From: Hugenholtzia roseola DSM 9546
GTDB taxonomy: Bacteria; Bacteroidota; Bacteroidia; Cytophagales; Bernardetiaceae
Direction: 5' to 3'
Length of the DNA stretch: 64,000 nucleotides
Assembly: GCF_000422585.1 (NCBI RefSeq)
Contig: NZ_KE383883.1
Span: 1-64,000 of the forward strand
Below, one piece after another: positions 54,149 through 60,996 of the stretch. The translations under genes were made by a program, and so were the position numbers. The notes under the pieces were generated by a model, which worked only from the letters and a program-made list of their open reading frames with translations, had not been told where the DNA came from and searched no databases. Position 1 is the first letter of the stretch; each line of letters starts with the position of its first letter.

Positions 54149-55033
54149 ATGGAAGACGAAAAACCTAATCAAAAAGAACAAAATCTTTACGATAAAATTT
54201 TAAAGGAAAATATCTTAGCCTATATCTTGCAATTTTCAGAAAGACAGTTAGGTTTTCACATCAAAAAACACGCTTTATTAAAAGATAAACTACAAACTAC
54301 CTTAGAACGCGAGGCTGATTTTTTAGTCCTTATCACCACCCAAGACGAAAAAGAGTTTATCCTACAATTAGAATTTCAAGCAAGAGATGAGCCGAATATG
54401 GTACTTCGCATGCAAGAATATCATGCTATCTTACAAAAGAAGTATCAAAAACCTATTGTTCAAATTGTTTATTACTTAGGCGAAACGCCCAGCAATATGC
54501 GCTCTGCCCTTGCGCCTTCAGAAATTTTTACAGGCTTTCAATTAAAATCTTTCAGAGATTATTCCTATAAAGAATTTATCGAATCTAAAAATGCCGAAGA
54601 AGTCATTATGGCAGTTTTGGCAGATTTTGGGAGAGAAAAGCAGGAAGAAGTCATCAGTAAAATTTTATTTCGCCTTTCGCAACTAAAAACCGATATTACT
54701 GCGTTAAATAAGTATGTCAAGCAGTTGCTTGTTTTGGCGCGTTTGCGCAATAAACTTCCAAAAATCATTCAAAATCAATTAGGCAATATGGGAACAATAG
54801 GATATGACATCGAAAAAGATGACCTTTATTTACAGGGTTTGCAAAAGGGCAAACTCGAAGGAAAACTCGAAGGAAAGCTCGAAGGAAAGCTCGAAGGCGA
54901 ACGCGCGGGTGAGTTAAAAGCTCGCCGTGAATTAGCGATTTCTTGCTTACAAGATGGACTTTCTGTTGAGAAAACCGCCAAACTCACGAAGCTATCCAGC
55001 GAGGAAGTTCGCAAATTGAGCAAAGAATTGTAA
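54149..55033 (+). CDS. Rpn-family PD-(D/E)XK nuclease / putative transposase
   Basis: The 294-residue protein has the N-terminal fold of Rpn/DUF4351-type nucleases: EREADFLVLITTQDEKEFILQLEFQARDEPNM (a D...E-x-Q core with D58 and E74 region), RMQEYHAILQKKY, IVQIVYYLGETPSNM and FRDYSYKEFIES. The C-terminus has a GKLE repeat and the LSVEKTAKLTKLSSEEVRKL tail seen in these proteins. Rpn proteins nick DNA and promote RecA-independent recombination. Family by pattern; activity not shown. Confidence 0.78.
   Translation: MEDEKPNQKEQNLYDKILKENILAYILQFSERQLGFHIKKHALLKDKLQTTLEREADFLVLITTQDEKEFILQLEFQARDEPNMVLRMQEYHAILQKKYQKPIVQIVYYLGETPSNMRSALAPSEIFTGFQLKSFRDYSYKEFIESKNAEEVIMAVLADFGREKQEEVISKILFRLSQLKTDITALNKYVKQLLVLARLRNKLPKIIQNQLGNMGTIGYDIEKDDLYLQGLQKGKLEGKLEGKLEGKLEGERAGELKARRELAISCLQDGLSVEKTAKLTKLSSEEVRKLSKEL
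54848..54899 (+). repeat. 12-bp in-frame tandem repeat in the Rpn-like gene
   Basis: Four tandem units of the type AAACTCGAAGGA (encoding KLEG) lie in frame. Length changes would alter the spacer by four residues without a frameshift. Confidence 0.75.
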
Positions 55034-55332
55034 CGCTATTAGTGATATTCGGCTGTTGTTTGTGCAGGATAGTCGGAGGAAAAGACAACAAAGACTATAT
55101 TATTGCTTCAAAAGTAGCATTTTTTGATATTTTTACAGCGTCTTACAACGCAAATCCAAGATTTGCCCCCACTGATAAGTTGTAGTGGCAGGCTACGCCT
55201 AAGAGGGTGAATGACATTTACAAATTCTTGGTCTTACTTTTTGGATATGAACTTTATAGGATTTCTTTTTGTTAGCAAAATGGGCTTTCTATGGAGTTCC
55301 TTTTTTTATTTATAACCTTAAAAAATAGTATT
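55034..55332. other. intergenic, no gene seen
   Basis: AT-rich gap of 299 bases before the 55333 gene, with no recognisable repeat or promoter pair. Confidence 0.4.
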
Positions 55333-55716
55333 ATGACATTTGACAAAAATTCACACTCTGTTCAAATGGTGTTTGCAAAAGATTACAAATGCCCATCTAT
55401 TAACCATGTGTTTCCTAAGGGGAGTTCTGTCGAAATTATAGATGTTGAGCCTACTGATTTGTCTTTTGGCTCGTATTACAAAGCAGTGTTGCCTCATAAA
55501 ATTGGAGAAGTTTATAGCGTTCTTGTTCCAAGAAATTATTTTAGCACAAATATGCTTTTTTTAAAGAGCCATGCTTGCCCTTCACTTGACTACATTTTCG
55601 ACAAAGGACAAAAGGTACACGTTATACGCTTTTCTGAAAATTATTGCTTAGTCCATTTAGATTATAAAATTGGGGATGTAGCTTACGTTCAGGTTCCAAA
55701 AGACTTGCTCAAATAA
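55333..55716 (+). CDS. small protein with an internal duplication
   Basis: The ATG at 55333 (MTFDKNSHSVQMVFAKDY) gives 127 residues. Two halves are copies of one another: residues 12-68 (KCPSINHVFPKG...KIGEVYSVLVPRN) and 74-125 (ACPSLDYIFDKG...KIGDVAYVQVPKD). Each half looks like a small SH3-like barrel with conserved CPS and FxKG. No signal peptide. I do not recognise the family. A terminator follows. Confidence 0.7.
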   Translation: MTFDKNSHSVQMVFAKDYKCPSINHVFPKGSSVEIIDVEPTDLSFGSYYKAVLPHKIGEVYSVLVPRNYFSTNMLFLKSHACPSLDYIFDKGQKVHVIRFSENYCLVHLDYKIGDVAYVQVPKDLLK

Positions 55717-55733
55717 TCAATGCTAATTTTTTG

Positions 55734-55768
55734 CAGTCACTTACTTTGTTTAAGTGGCTGTTTTTTTT
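55734..55768 (+). terminator. rho-independent terminator
   Basis: CAGTCACTTA pairs with TAAGTGGCTG (one G-U) over a seven-base loop and is followed by eight T. A second hairpin, CTTGTG-TCGC-CACAAG, lies at 55801-55816 before the convergent gene. Confidence 0.85.
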
Positions 55769-55845
55769 ATTGGGACATACAAAAAGTCACTACGCTCCTG
55801 CTTGTGTCGCCACAAGCAATTAGAACAACTAATCCTACTATATCC

Positions 55846-56226
55846 CTATTTATTCTTTTCTAAAAGTTTGATTTTTTCCTCTAAAAAAGTTATTTTTTCT
55901 AATAGATGTTCATTTTGCAGGCGCAACTTTTCGTTTTCATGCGCTAAAGCTATATCGGAATAAATATGATTATTTTGACCACTTAAAAAGTTATTATGGT
56001 TACTATTAACGAGGTGATTTTTTTCTCCCCAGCCTACAAGTTGTTCAGGTGTGAGGTCTAACTCTTTGCTTATCAGTTCCAAACGCGAATAAGATAGGTC
56101 GGTTTCACCGCGCTCGATGTTGCCATAGCCTTGCACTGACATATTGAGCAGTGTCGCCATATCTGCCTGCGAGAAGCCTTTGCGCTCTCTAAAAAAGCGT
56201 ATTTTTTCGCCAATGGTCATAAACAT
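55846..56226 (-). CDS. XRE-family regulator with C-terminal coiled coil
   Basis: The 126-residue protein starts MFMTIGEKIRFFRERKGFSQADMATLLNMSVQGYGNIERGETDL, a helix-turn-helix of the XRE/Cro type (residues 5-60), and ends in a leucine-zipper-like coiled coil (residues 85-126, HENEKLRLQNEHLLEKITFLEEKIKLLEK). It is divergently placed from the peptide cluster at 56444 and probably controls it and itself. Confidence 0.85.
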   Translation of the reverse strand: MFMTIGEKIRFFRERKGFSQADMATLLNMSVQGYGNIERGETDLSYSRLELISKELDLTPEQLVGWGEKNHLVNSNHNNFLSGQNNHIYSDIALAHENEKLRLQNEHLLEKITFLEEKIKLLEKNK

Positions 56227-56244
56227 ATACAGTCAAATTGTATT

Positions 56245-56271
56245 TTTGTAAAGTTATTCTCTATTTACAAA
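56245..56271. promoter_or_regulatory. possible XRE operator, site 1
   Basis: TTTGTAAA (56245-56252) and TTTACAAA (56264-56271) are perfect inverted repeats 11 bases apart, 19 bases from the regulator's start. The right sequence TCTCTATTT is shared with site 2. Confidence 0.5.
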
Positions 56272-56373
56272 GGTACGTTTTTTCACGAACTTTGCAAAAC
56301 CAAAACAAGATTTTTTTTCTTTGTTTCGGTCGCGTATGCTGAAAAGCGAATAGAGTAGGCGGTAAACTTAGAA

Positions 56374-56418
56374 TTTGTAAAGTTAGTAAAAATCTCTATT
56401 TTTGTGTATCTTTACAAG
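56374..56418 (+). promoter_or_regulatory. promoter of the peptide cluster with operator site 2
   Basis: TTTG (56374-56377), 19 bases, TATTTTTG (56397-56404) is a full promoter. The -33 box is part of TTTGTAAAGTTA, shared with site 1, and TTTACAAG follows at 56411-56418, so the regulator could cover the promoter. Confidence 0.65.
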
Positions 56419-56443
56419 TTTTAGGAGAAATTGGTATCTCTTT

Positions 56444-56695
56444 ATGAAAAAGACGAAATATCTGTTACTAACCACATTTTTGACTGCCTTAGTATTTAGT
56501 TTGTTCTCTATTGTACGAGAGAGTGTTGGGCAGTCGCCAATACCTTCTAACTACAATGGGACTGTTAAGCCCTGCGGAAAAGGTAATAAAGGTTCAAAAT
56601 GTGGGGCACCTGGAGCATTTAAAAATTGTTATCGTTCAGGAGGAGATTGTAAAGGTGCAGGTGGTCTCGGGCATGAAGAACTTGATTTAGATTAA
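56444..56695 (+). CDS. small exported Cys/Gly-rich peptide
   Basis: The ATG at 56444 gives 83 residues; the upstream in-frame ATG at 56402 overlaps the promoter. Residues 1-29 form a signal/leader segment (MKKTKYLLLTTFLTALVFSL). The mature part from Q30 has four cysteines (44, 53, 62, 69; spacing 8, 8, 6), many glycines and lysines, and an acidic end HEELDLD. It resembles in layout, but not in sequence, the NVEALA peptides of Bacteroides, which also sit beside propeller lipoproteins. Possible signal or bacteriocin-like peptide; function not known. Confidence 0.7.
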   Translation: MKKTKYLLLTTFLTALVFSLFSIVRESVGQSPIPSNYNGTVKPCGKGNKGSKCGAPGAFKNCYRSGGDCKGAGGLGHEELDLD

Positions 56696-56706
56696 ACAAA
56701 ACTAAA

Positions 56707-56746
56707 TTTAGTAACATATAATATCTAGATATTATATGTTACTAAA
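56707..56746. promoter_or_regulatory. perfect 40-bp palindrome between peptide and propeller genes
   Basis: The half-site TTTAGTAACATATAATATCT is followed at once by its exact reverse complement, with no loop. It starts 11 bases after the peptide stop and ends 12 bases before the next ATG. No T-run follows, so as RNA it would be a long 3' stem stabilising the peptide message and weakening readthrough; as DNA it could be a dimer binding site. Confidence 0.7.
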
Positions 56747-56758
56747 AACTAAAATTAT

Positions 56759-57886
56759 ATGAAACAAATACTAACAATTTTCTTTTTATTATTGTGGATT
56801 TGCGCCTGCCAAACTTCTGAGGAAGCGAGTTTGAGTCATACCTTGCACCCTATTGATACGGTGGATATTGCTTTGGATAGCCTAAGCGCGTTAAGTGGTT
56901 TTGATTTTGTCGTGCCAGAGAGCGATTCTCTGCCCTATCTCAATACCTATAACACAAAATTACATGCTTTTGAAACTTATAGCATAACTGAAAAAAAATT
57001 GATAAAACGCACTTTTTTAGCAAAAGAAGGGCAAAACGCAATCTTGCCTGTTTCAGATTGGTACTTTCACACACAGGATTCTATCTTTTGCCTCAATGAG
57101 ATGCTGCCTTACCTTTTTTTATTAGATGGTGAAGGGAAAATCAGGAACAAATGGGATTTGACCGCCCAACTTCAAGTTGCCCCAGATGATGCTTATACGA
57201 TAGCAGGCTCTGAAAGTGTTACAAATAATTTGTATTATGACAAAAACAATAAAACCTTATATTTTTTTATACTATCAGATACAAAAGAGTTTCAAGAATT
57301 TTATAAAAGCTATATACAAGCATCTTTTCAAATAGAATCAAAAAAATTAACATTTCAAAAATATCCTCCCAAACACTATCAAGAAAGTTGCTGTTATCCC
57401 ATTGATGCTTATGACTTTATTAAAAAGGGAGATAGCCTGATTTATGCTTTTGCTTTCTCTAATAGTATTGAAATAAAAACTCAAAAAAAAGAAAACATAA
57501 AACCTTTTTTTATTTCGAATGAAACTATAAAAAAACCTATTTTTAATACAGAAGTACAAACTATGTTTAATTTTTTAATTGAAACCCCTTATGGACGAGG
57601 ACTTTGGTACGACAAGCAAAACAAACGCTTTTATCGAGCCGTCAAACATAAGCAACCTCTCAAAAATGCAACAGGAAAACTGAACGGCTATGCAGACGCT
57701 GCTTTCGCTTTACTGATTGGTGATGAAAACTTTAACAAGATTGCCCAAGTAGAATTTCCTGAAAAGTCTTACGATTTGCACAGTTCTTTTACTTACCAAG
57801 GCAACTTTTGGATAGCTCTGTATAGTGAGATTGTTGAACGTGAAGGAACTATGCGTTTTGTTATTTTTCAAACTATAAAAAAATAA
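56759..57886 (+). CDS. lipoprotein, DUF4221/6-bladed-propeller-like
   Basis: The 375-residue protein has a lipoprotein signal ending ICAC (Cys 17) and a beta-rich body with LPYLNTYNTKLHAFETYSI, DWYFHTQDSIFCLNEMLPYLFLLDGEGK and a repeat-like layout that I associate with the DUF4221 family. These proteins are found with small exported peptides in Bacteroides. Second gene of the cluster, followed by the thioredoxin-like gene after four bases. Confidence 0.7.
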   Translation: MKQILTIFFLLLWICACQTSEEASLSHTLHPIDTVDIALDSLSALSGFDFVVPESDSLPYLNTYNTKLHAFETYSITEKKLIKRTFLAKEGQNAILPVSDWYFHTQDSIFCLNEMLPYLFLLDGEGKIRNKWDLTAQLQVAPDDAYTIAGSESVTNNLYYDKNNKTLYFFILSDTKEFQEFYKSYIQASFQIESKKLTFQKYPPKHYQESCCYPIDAYDFIKKGDSLIYAFAFSNSIEIKTQKKENIKPFFISNETIKKPIFNTEVQTMFNFLIETPYGRGLWYDKQNKRFYRAVKHKQPLKNATGKLNGYADAAFALLIGDENFNKIAQVEFPEKSYDLHSSFTYQGNFWIALYSEIVEREGTMRFVIFQTIKK

Positions 57887-57890
57887 TACT

Positions 57891-58358
57891 ATGTTAAAAA
57901 AACAATTTATATATTTTTTATTTTTTATTTTTATTATATCTTGTATTAATAATGATATAATATATAAATATGAAAAAGACTTTTTTTTGTTAATGAATAA
58001 TGAATATAAAATCAATATAAACGATTTAAATAATCATTATGTTCTAATATTAGGTAACAATAGTTGTAATTCTTGCAAAGAAGAAGTACTTCTTTTTTAT
58101 GAAAAAAAATTAAAATTATTATTAAATAATGAAAAAGTTTTAATTTTAATAAATTATAGCCCTGCTAAAAGTATGATTAGCGAAAATATACGCTTGATTG
58201 AAGACCAAGAAGGCATATTACAGGAGTATGAAATAAATGCTTATAATCCTCAAATATTATTTTTAAAAAATAACAAAGTAATTTTTCATTCTTATATAGA
58301 GAAAAATAACTTTATAATTATAGAAAAATTTATTCAAACTAATTTATCTAATCACTAA
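57891..58358 (+). CDS. thioredoxin-fold lipoprotein, extremely AT-rich
   Basis: The 155-residue protein has a lipobox IISC (Cys 18), the redox motif CNSC (Cys 59, Cys 62) in VLILGNNSCNSCKEE and a cis-proline motif NPQILFLKNN near residue 120, all features of thioredoxin-like domains. By hand count about 13% G+C over 57901-58140, far below neighbours, with AAA/TTA/AAT codons dominating. It could handle the disulfides of the four-cysteine peptide. Start 4 bases after the previous stop. Confidence 0.72.
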   Translation: MLKKQFIYFLFFIFIISCINNDIIYKYEKDFFLLMNNEYKININDLNNHYVLILGNNSCNSCKEEVLLFYEKKLKLLLNNEKVLILINYSPAKSMISENIRLIEDQEGILQEYEINAYNPQILFLKNNKVIFHSYIEKNNFIIIEKFIQTNLSNH

Positions 58359-58370
58359 TCTCTTCTCTTT

Positions 58371-59273
58371 ATGATGCGTCTCTCTTTTTGCCTCTTTGCA
58401 GTTTGCTTTTTTTGGCTAACGGCTGCCCATGCACAAGATTCTATTCCTACCAACTTATATTATCAAAATGAAAAAATTACGCTTTCTTTTTTTCATTTTT
58501 TACCAAATGATTTCAAAGTAGGATACGATATAAATAAAGAATCAAAACTTTATTTATTAAACAAAAACAACTTGATAACAGACGAACTGTCTCTTCCCTT
58601 TTTTCCACAAGACCTCATTCCCACCGATAGCAACGCTTTTGTCCTGCGCAACCTACAAAGTGGATATCTTGTCGAAATCCAAGATGAAAAACTAAAAGTA
58701 ATTGATAAAATAAAATCATTTGCTCTTGAAGAAGAAAACGTCTCATGTTATATGCCTATTTACACTGCATTTGGAGTAGTGGCACACGACCTTGCTAAAA
58801 ATCCGCGTTTTTTTCTCAAAGATAGAACAAGCAAAACGCATTATCTCTTTACAAAAGAAGGTAAAAAAGCCAAAGGCAGCTATAATTTCGCGGTGTGGCG
58901 TGAAAACTTTTGTGCTTTTTTTTCCGACGAATGGATAGGCTATGACTTATCGAGTCAAAAGCAAACTTTTCGCTACTTTCTGCCAAAGGAAAAAAACGCA
59001 AATTGGCGTTATGTATTTGACTATGTATTGAAAAAACACTATTTTGTGTACGAAAAAAAGATAAGTAAAAAAGCAAGTAGCTTTTTTCTGTATCAGTACG
59101 ACGGCAAAAAAACGCTTCGTTTTGTGGCAACACTGCAAGATTTTCCCTATCATATTTACGATAACAATTTGCATTTTATTAAAAAATATGAAAATAAATG
59201 GGCGCATTTTGTTGTTGATATAAAATCTGATAAAACAAAACAAGCTGATATAGAATTATTTGAAGTAAAGTAG
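58371..59273 (+). CDS. exported protein of unknown function, propeller-like
   Basis: The 300-residue protein has a signal peptide (MMRLSFCLFAVCFFWLTAAHAQ) and a beta-rich mature part (SFFHFLPNDFKVGYDINKESKLYLL, LQSGYLVEIQDEKLKVIDKI) that may be another propeller. Family not recognised. It follows the thioredoxin-like gene by 12 bases and ends the cluster. Confidence 0.68.
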   Translation: MMRLSFCLFAVCFFWLTAAHAQDSIPTNLYYQNEKITLSFFHFLPNDFKVGYDINKESKLYLLNKNNLITDELSLPFFPQDLIPTDSNAFVLRNLQSGYLVEIQDEKLKVIDKIKSFALEEENVSCYMPIYTAFGVVAHDLAKNPRFFLKDRTSKTHYLFTKEGKKAKGSYNFAVWRENFCAFFSDEWIGYDLSSQKQTFRYFLPKEKNANWRYVFDYVLKKHYFVYEKKISKKASSFFLYQYDGKKTLRFVATLQDFPYHIYDNNLHFIKKYENKWAHFVVDIKSDKTKQADIELFEVK

Positions 59274-59426
59274 TTTTTATACACTTTATTTCCCTACGCC
59301 CTTGCCTGTGTCGCCAAGAGGAATTACATAGTCGTCTGCGAGGACACAGCATACAAATTTTTACGCAACTTTATTTTCTATTTATCGTATAAAAGTTCAT
59401 TCTTTGACTAAAAAACGATAAATCTT

Positions 59427-59729
59427 ATGGTAACCTTCTTGCTTTATCCTTATACCACTACGCCCGAAATCTTTTTGGAGCGCATCAAAGAAATAGGGCT
59501 TGGGTTTGGTTGGAAACTTTCAGACGAAAGCCCGAATCACCTTGTTTTTATCAAAAAAGGAAATATGAACACATTTTGGTCGCAAAAAATAGAAATTGCC
59601 TGCGTGCAAAGCGGTTTTGCGAATATATCAACTACTGTTCAAAATCCTTTACATAGTGGAATGGGTGGCATTTCAGACGAGCCAACGAAAGACCTTATCG
59701 AGAGTTATCAAAAAAGATTTATTTTATAG
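59427..59729 (+). CDS. small cytoplasmic protein of unknown function
   Basis: A 100-residue protein (MVTFLLYPYTTTPEIFLERI) with no signal peptide and an alpha/beta pattern. Family not recognised. It is separated from the peptide cluster by 153 bases containing TGTGTCGCCAAGAGG, similar to the short hairpin sequence at 55801. Confidence 0.6.
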   Translation: MVTFLLYPYTTTPEIFLERIKEIGLGFGWKLSDESPNHLVFIKKGNMNTFWSQKIEIACVQSGFANISTTVQNPLHSGMGGISDEPTKDLIESYQKRFIL

Positions 59730-59760
59730 AATATAAAAATTATATAATTTTCATACCAAA

Positions 59761-59787
59761 ATGGGGACAAAAGACACTTGTCCCCAT
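59761..59787. terminator. hairpin between convergent genes
   Basis: ATGGGGACAA and TTGTCCCCAT form a perfect 10-bp stem around a seven-base loop. The core GGACAA/TTGTCC recalls the interspersed repeat palindrome. Confidence 0.65.
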
Positions 59788-59809
59788 ACCAAACAAGCGA
59801 TTTTAGCAC

Positions 59810-60607
59810 TTAAAGCAACGTTTCTTTGATAAGAATATAAATCCCCATCACGAGTACAAACCAACCGAAGGCAGGTTTTAGCTTTTTGCCTTCTATTTTT
59901 TGGGAAAGTGCCATGCCTGCAAATATGCCCACAATGGCAAAGGCGGAAAAGATAGCTAAGAAAGTCCAATCGATTTGCGTTTTGCCCAGCTCACCTGTAA
60001 AGCCTAAAAGGGATTTGGCGGCAATGATAACCAAAGAAGTGCCTACCGCCTGCTTCATAGAGAGTTTGGAAAGTACCACTAAGGCAGGAATTATCAGAAA
60101 GCCCCCACCTGCCCCCACCAAACCTGTGAGTACGCCCACAACACTTCCTTCTAATAAAATCAGGGGATAGTTAAATACCTGTTCGGTTTCTTCTATTTTT
60201 TCTGTATTGTTGTCTTTTTTAATCATACTATAAGAAGCCGCAATCATTAAAATTGCAAACAAAAGCATCAATAGAATATCGCGCGTAACCACAAAACTTC
60301 CTACCGAAAAGACCTCGTCAGGGATATTCGGTACAAGGTAAGCACGTGTCAGATAAACGGCAATAATGGAGGGAATCCCGAAAACTACCGCCGTCTTGAC
60401 ATTGACTAAGCCTTTTCGAAAATAGCCCACAGAGCCTACTGCGCTGGTCAGTCCGACGATAAAAAGCGAGTACGCCGTTGCGGTAGTGGCATCAATGTCG
60501 GCTAAATAGACCAAAACAGGAACGGTGAGAATACTTCCGCCTCCCCCGATAAGCCCCAAGGATATGCCAATGACGATAGCCAAAAGGTATGAAATTATGA
60601 GCATCAT
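59810..60607 (-). CDS. TauE/SafE-family sulfite/organosulfonate permease
   Basis: The start at 60607 gives [35 protein letters not shown], the standard N-terminus; upstream codons lack coding character. About eight membrane helices over 265 residues, with the duplicated signature [16 protein letters not shown] and [34 protein letters not shown]. TauE/SafE proteins export sulfite or transport sulfonates. Convergent with the 59427 gene. Confidence 0.9.
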   Translation of the reverse strand: MMLIISYLLAIVIGISLGLIGGGGSILTVPVLVYLADIDATTATAYSLFIVGLTSAVGSVGYFRKGLVNVKTAVVFGIPSIIAVYLTRAYLVPNIPDEVFSVGSFVVTRDILLMLLFAILMIAASYSMIKKDNNTEKIEETEQVFNYPLILLEGSVVGVLTGLVGAGGGFLIIPALVVLSKLSMKQAVGTSLVIIAAKSLLGFTGELGKTQIDWTFLAIFSAFAIVGIFAGMALSQKIEGKKLKPAFGWFVLVMGIYILIKETLL

Positions 60608-60644
60608 AGAGTTATTTTTTTTGAGTTTGACTGCAATTTGATTA

Positions 60645-60652
60645 CAAAGGTA
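60645..60652 (-). promoter_or_regulatory. -7 element for the TauE/SafE gene
   Basis: TACCTTTG on the minus strand fits TAnnTTTG, 38 bases before the start. The TTTG at 60682-60679 is 26 bases away, slightly far. In the rest of the 389-base divergent gap 60608-60996, TATTTTTG at 60866-60873 may serve the receptor gene. Confidence 0.4.
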
Positions 60653-60996
60653 GGCAGTAGGCAGTAGGGAATTAGGAACAAATGTTACTTTTAGCGAAAA
60701 GCAAGCCCCTCGAAATGGGCTACGGCAAGGCAAAAGATAGCAGAAAATCTATTTTTCACACGCCCAAAAAGCTAAAAGAAGGTTTTGCCGCTATTCGCCT
60801 AATAAAATTTTGAAAAATTCATATTTTGTTCATGTCAGGATAAGCAACTTGTCCTTAAAAAATCTTATTTTTGAGAGAGATTTGCGTTTTTCATTTTCTA
60901 TTCTAAAAGCATCAAAAAAATAGCCTTTCACCCCAAAACTGTTTTCAAATGTCTGCCAATGGGCTTCAAAATCATACCTACCTAAGCCAAAAGAAG

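Noticed and set aside
56707-56746. Ordinary rho-independent terminator
   Set aside because: The palindrome is AT-rich, lacks a T-run and has no loop, and the next gene is only 12 bases away.
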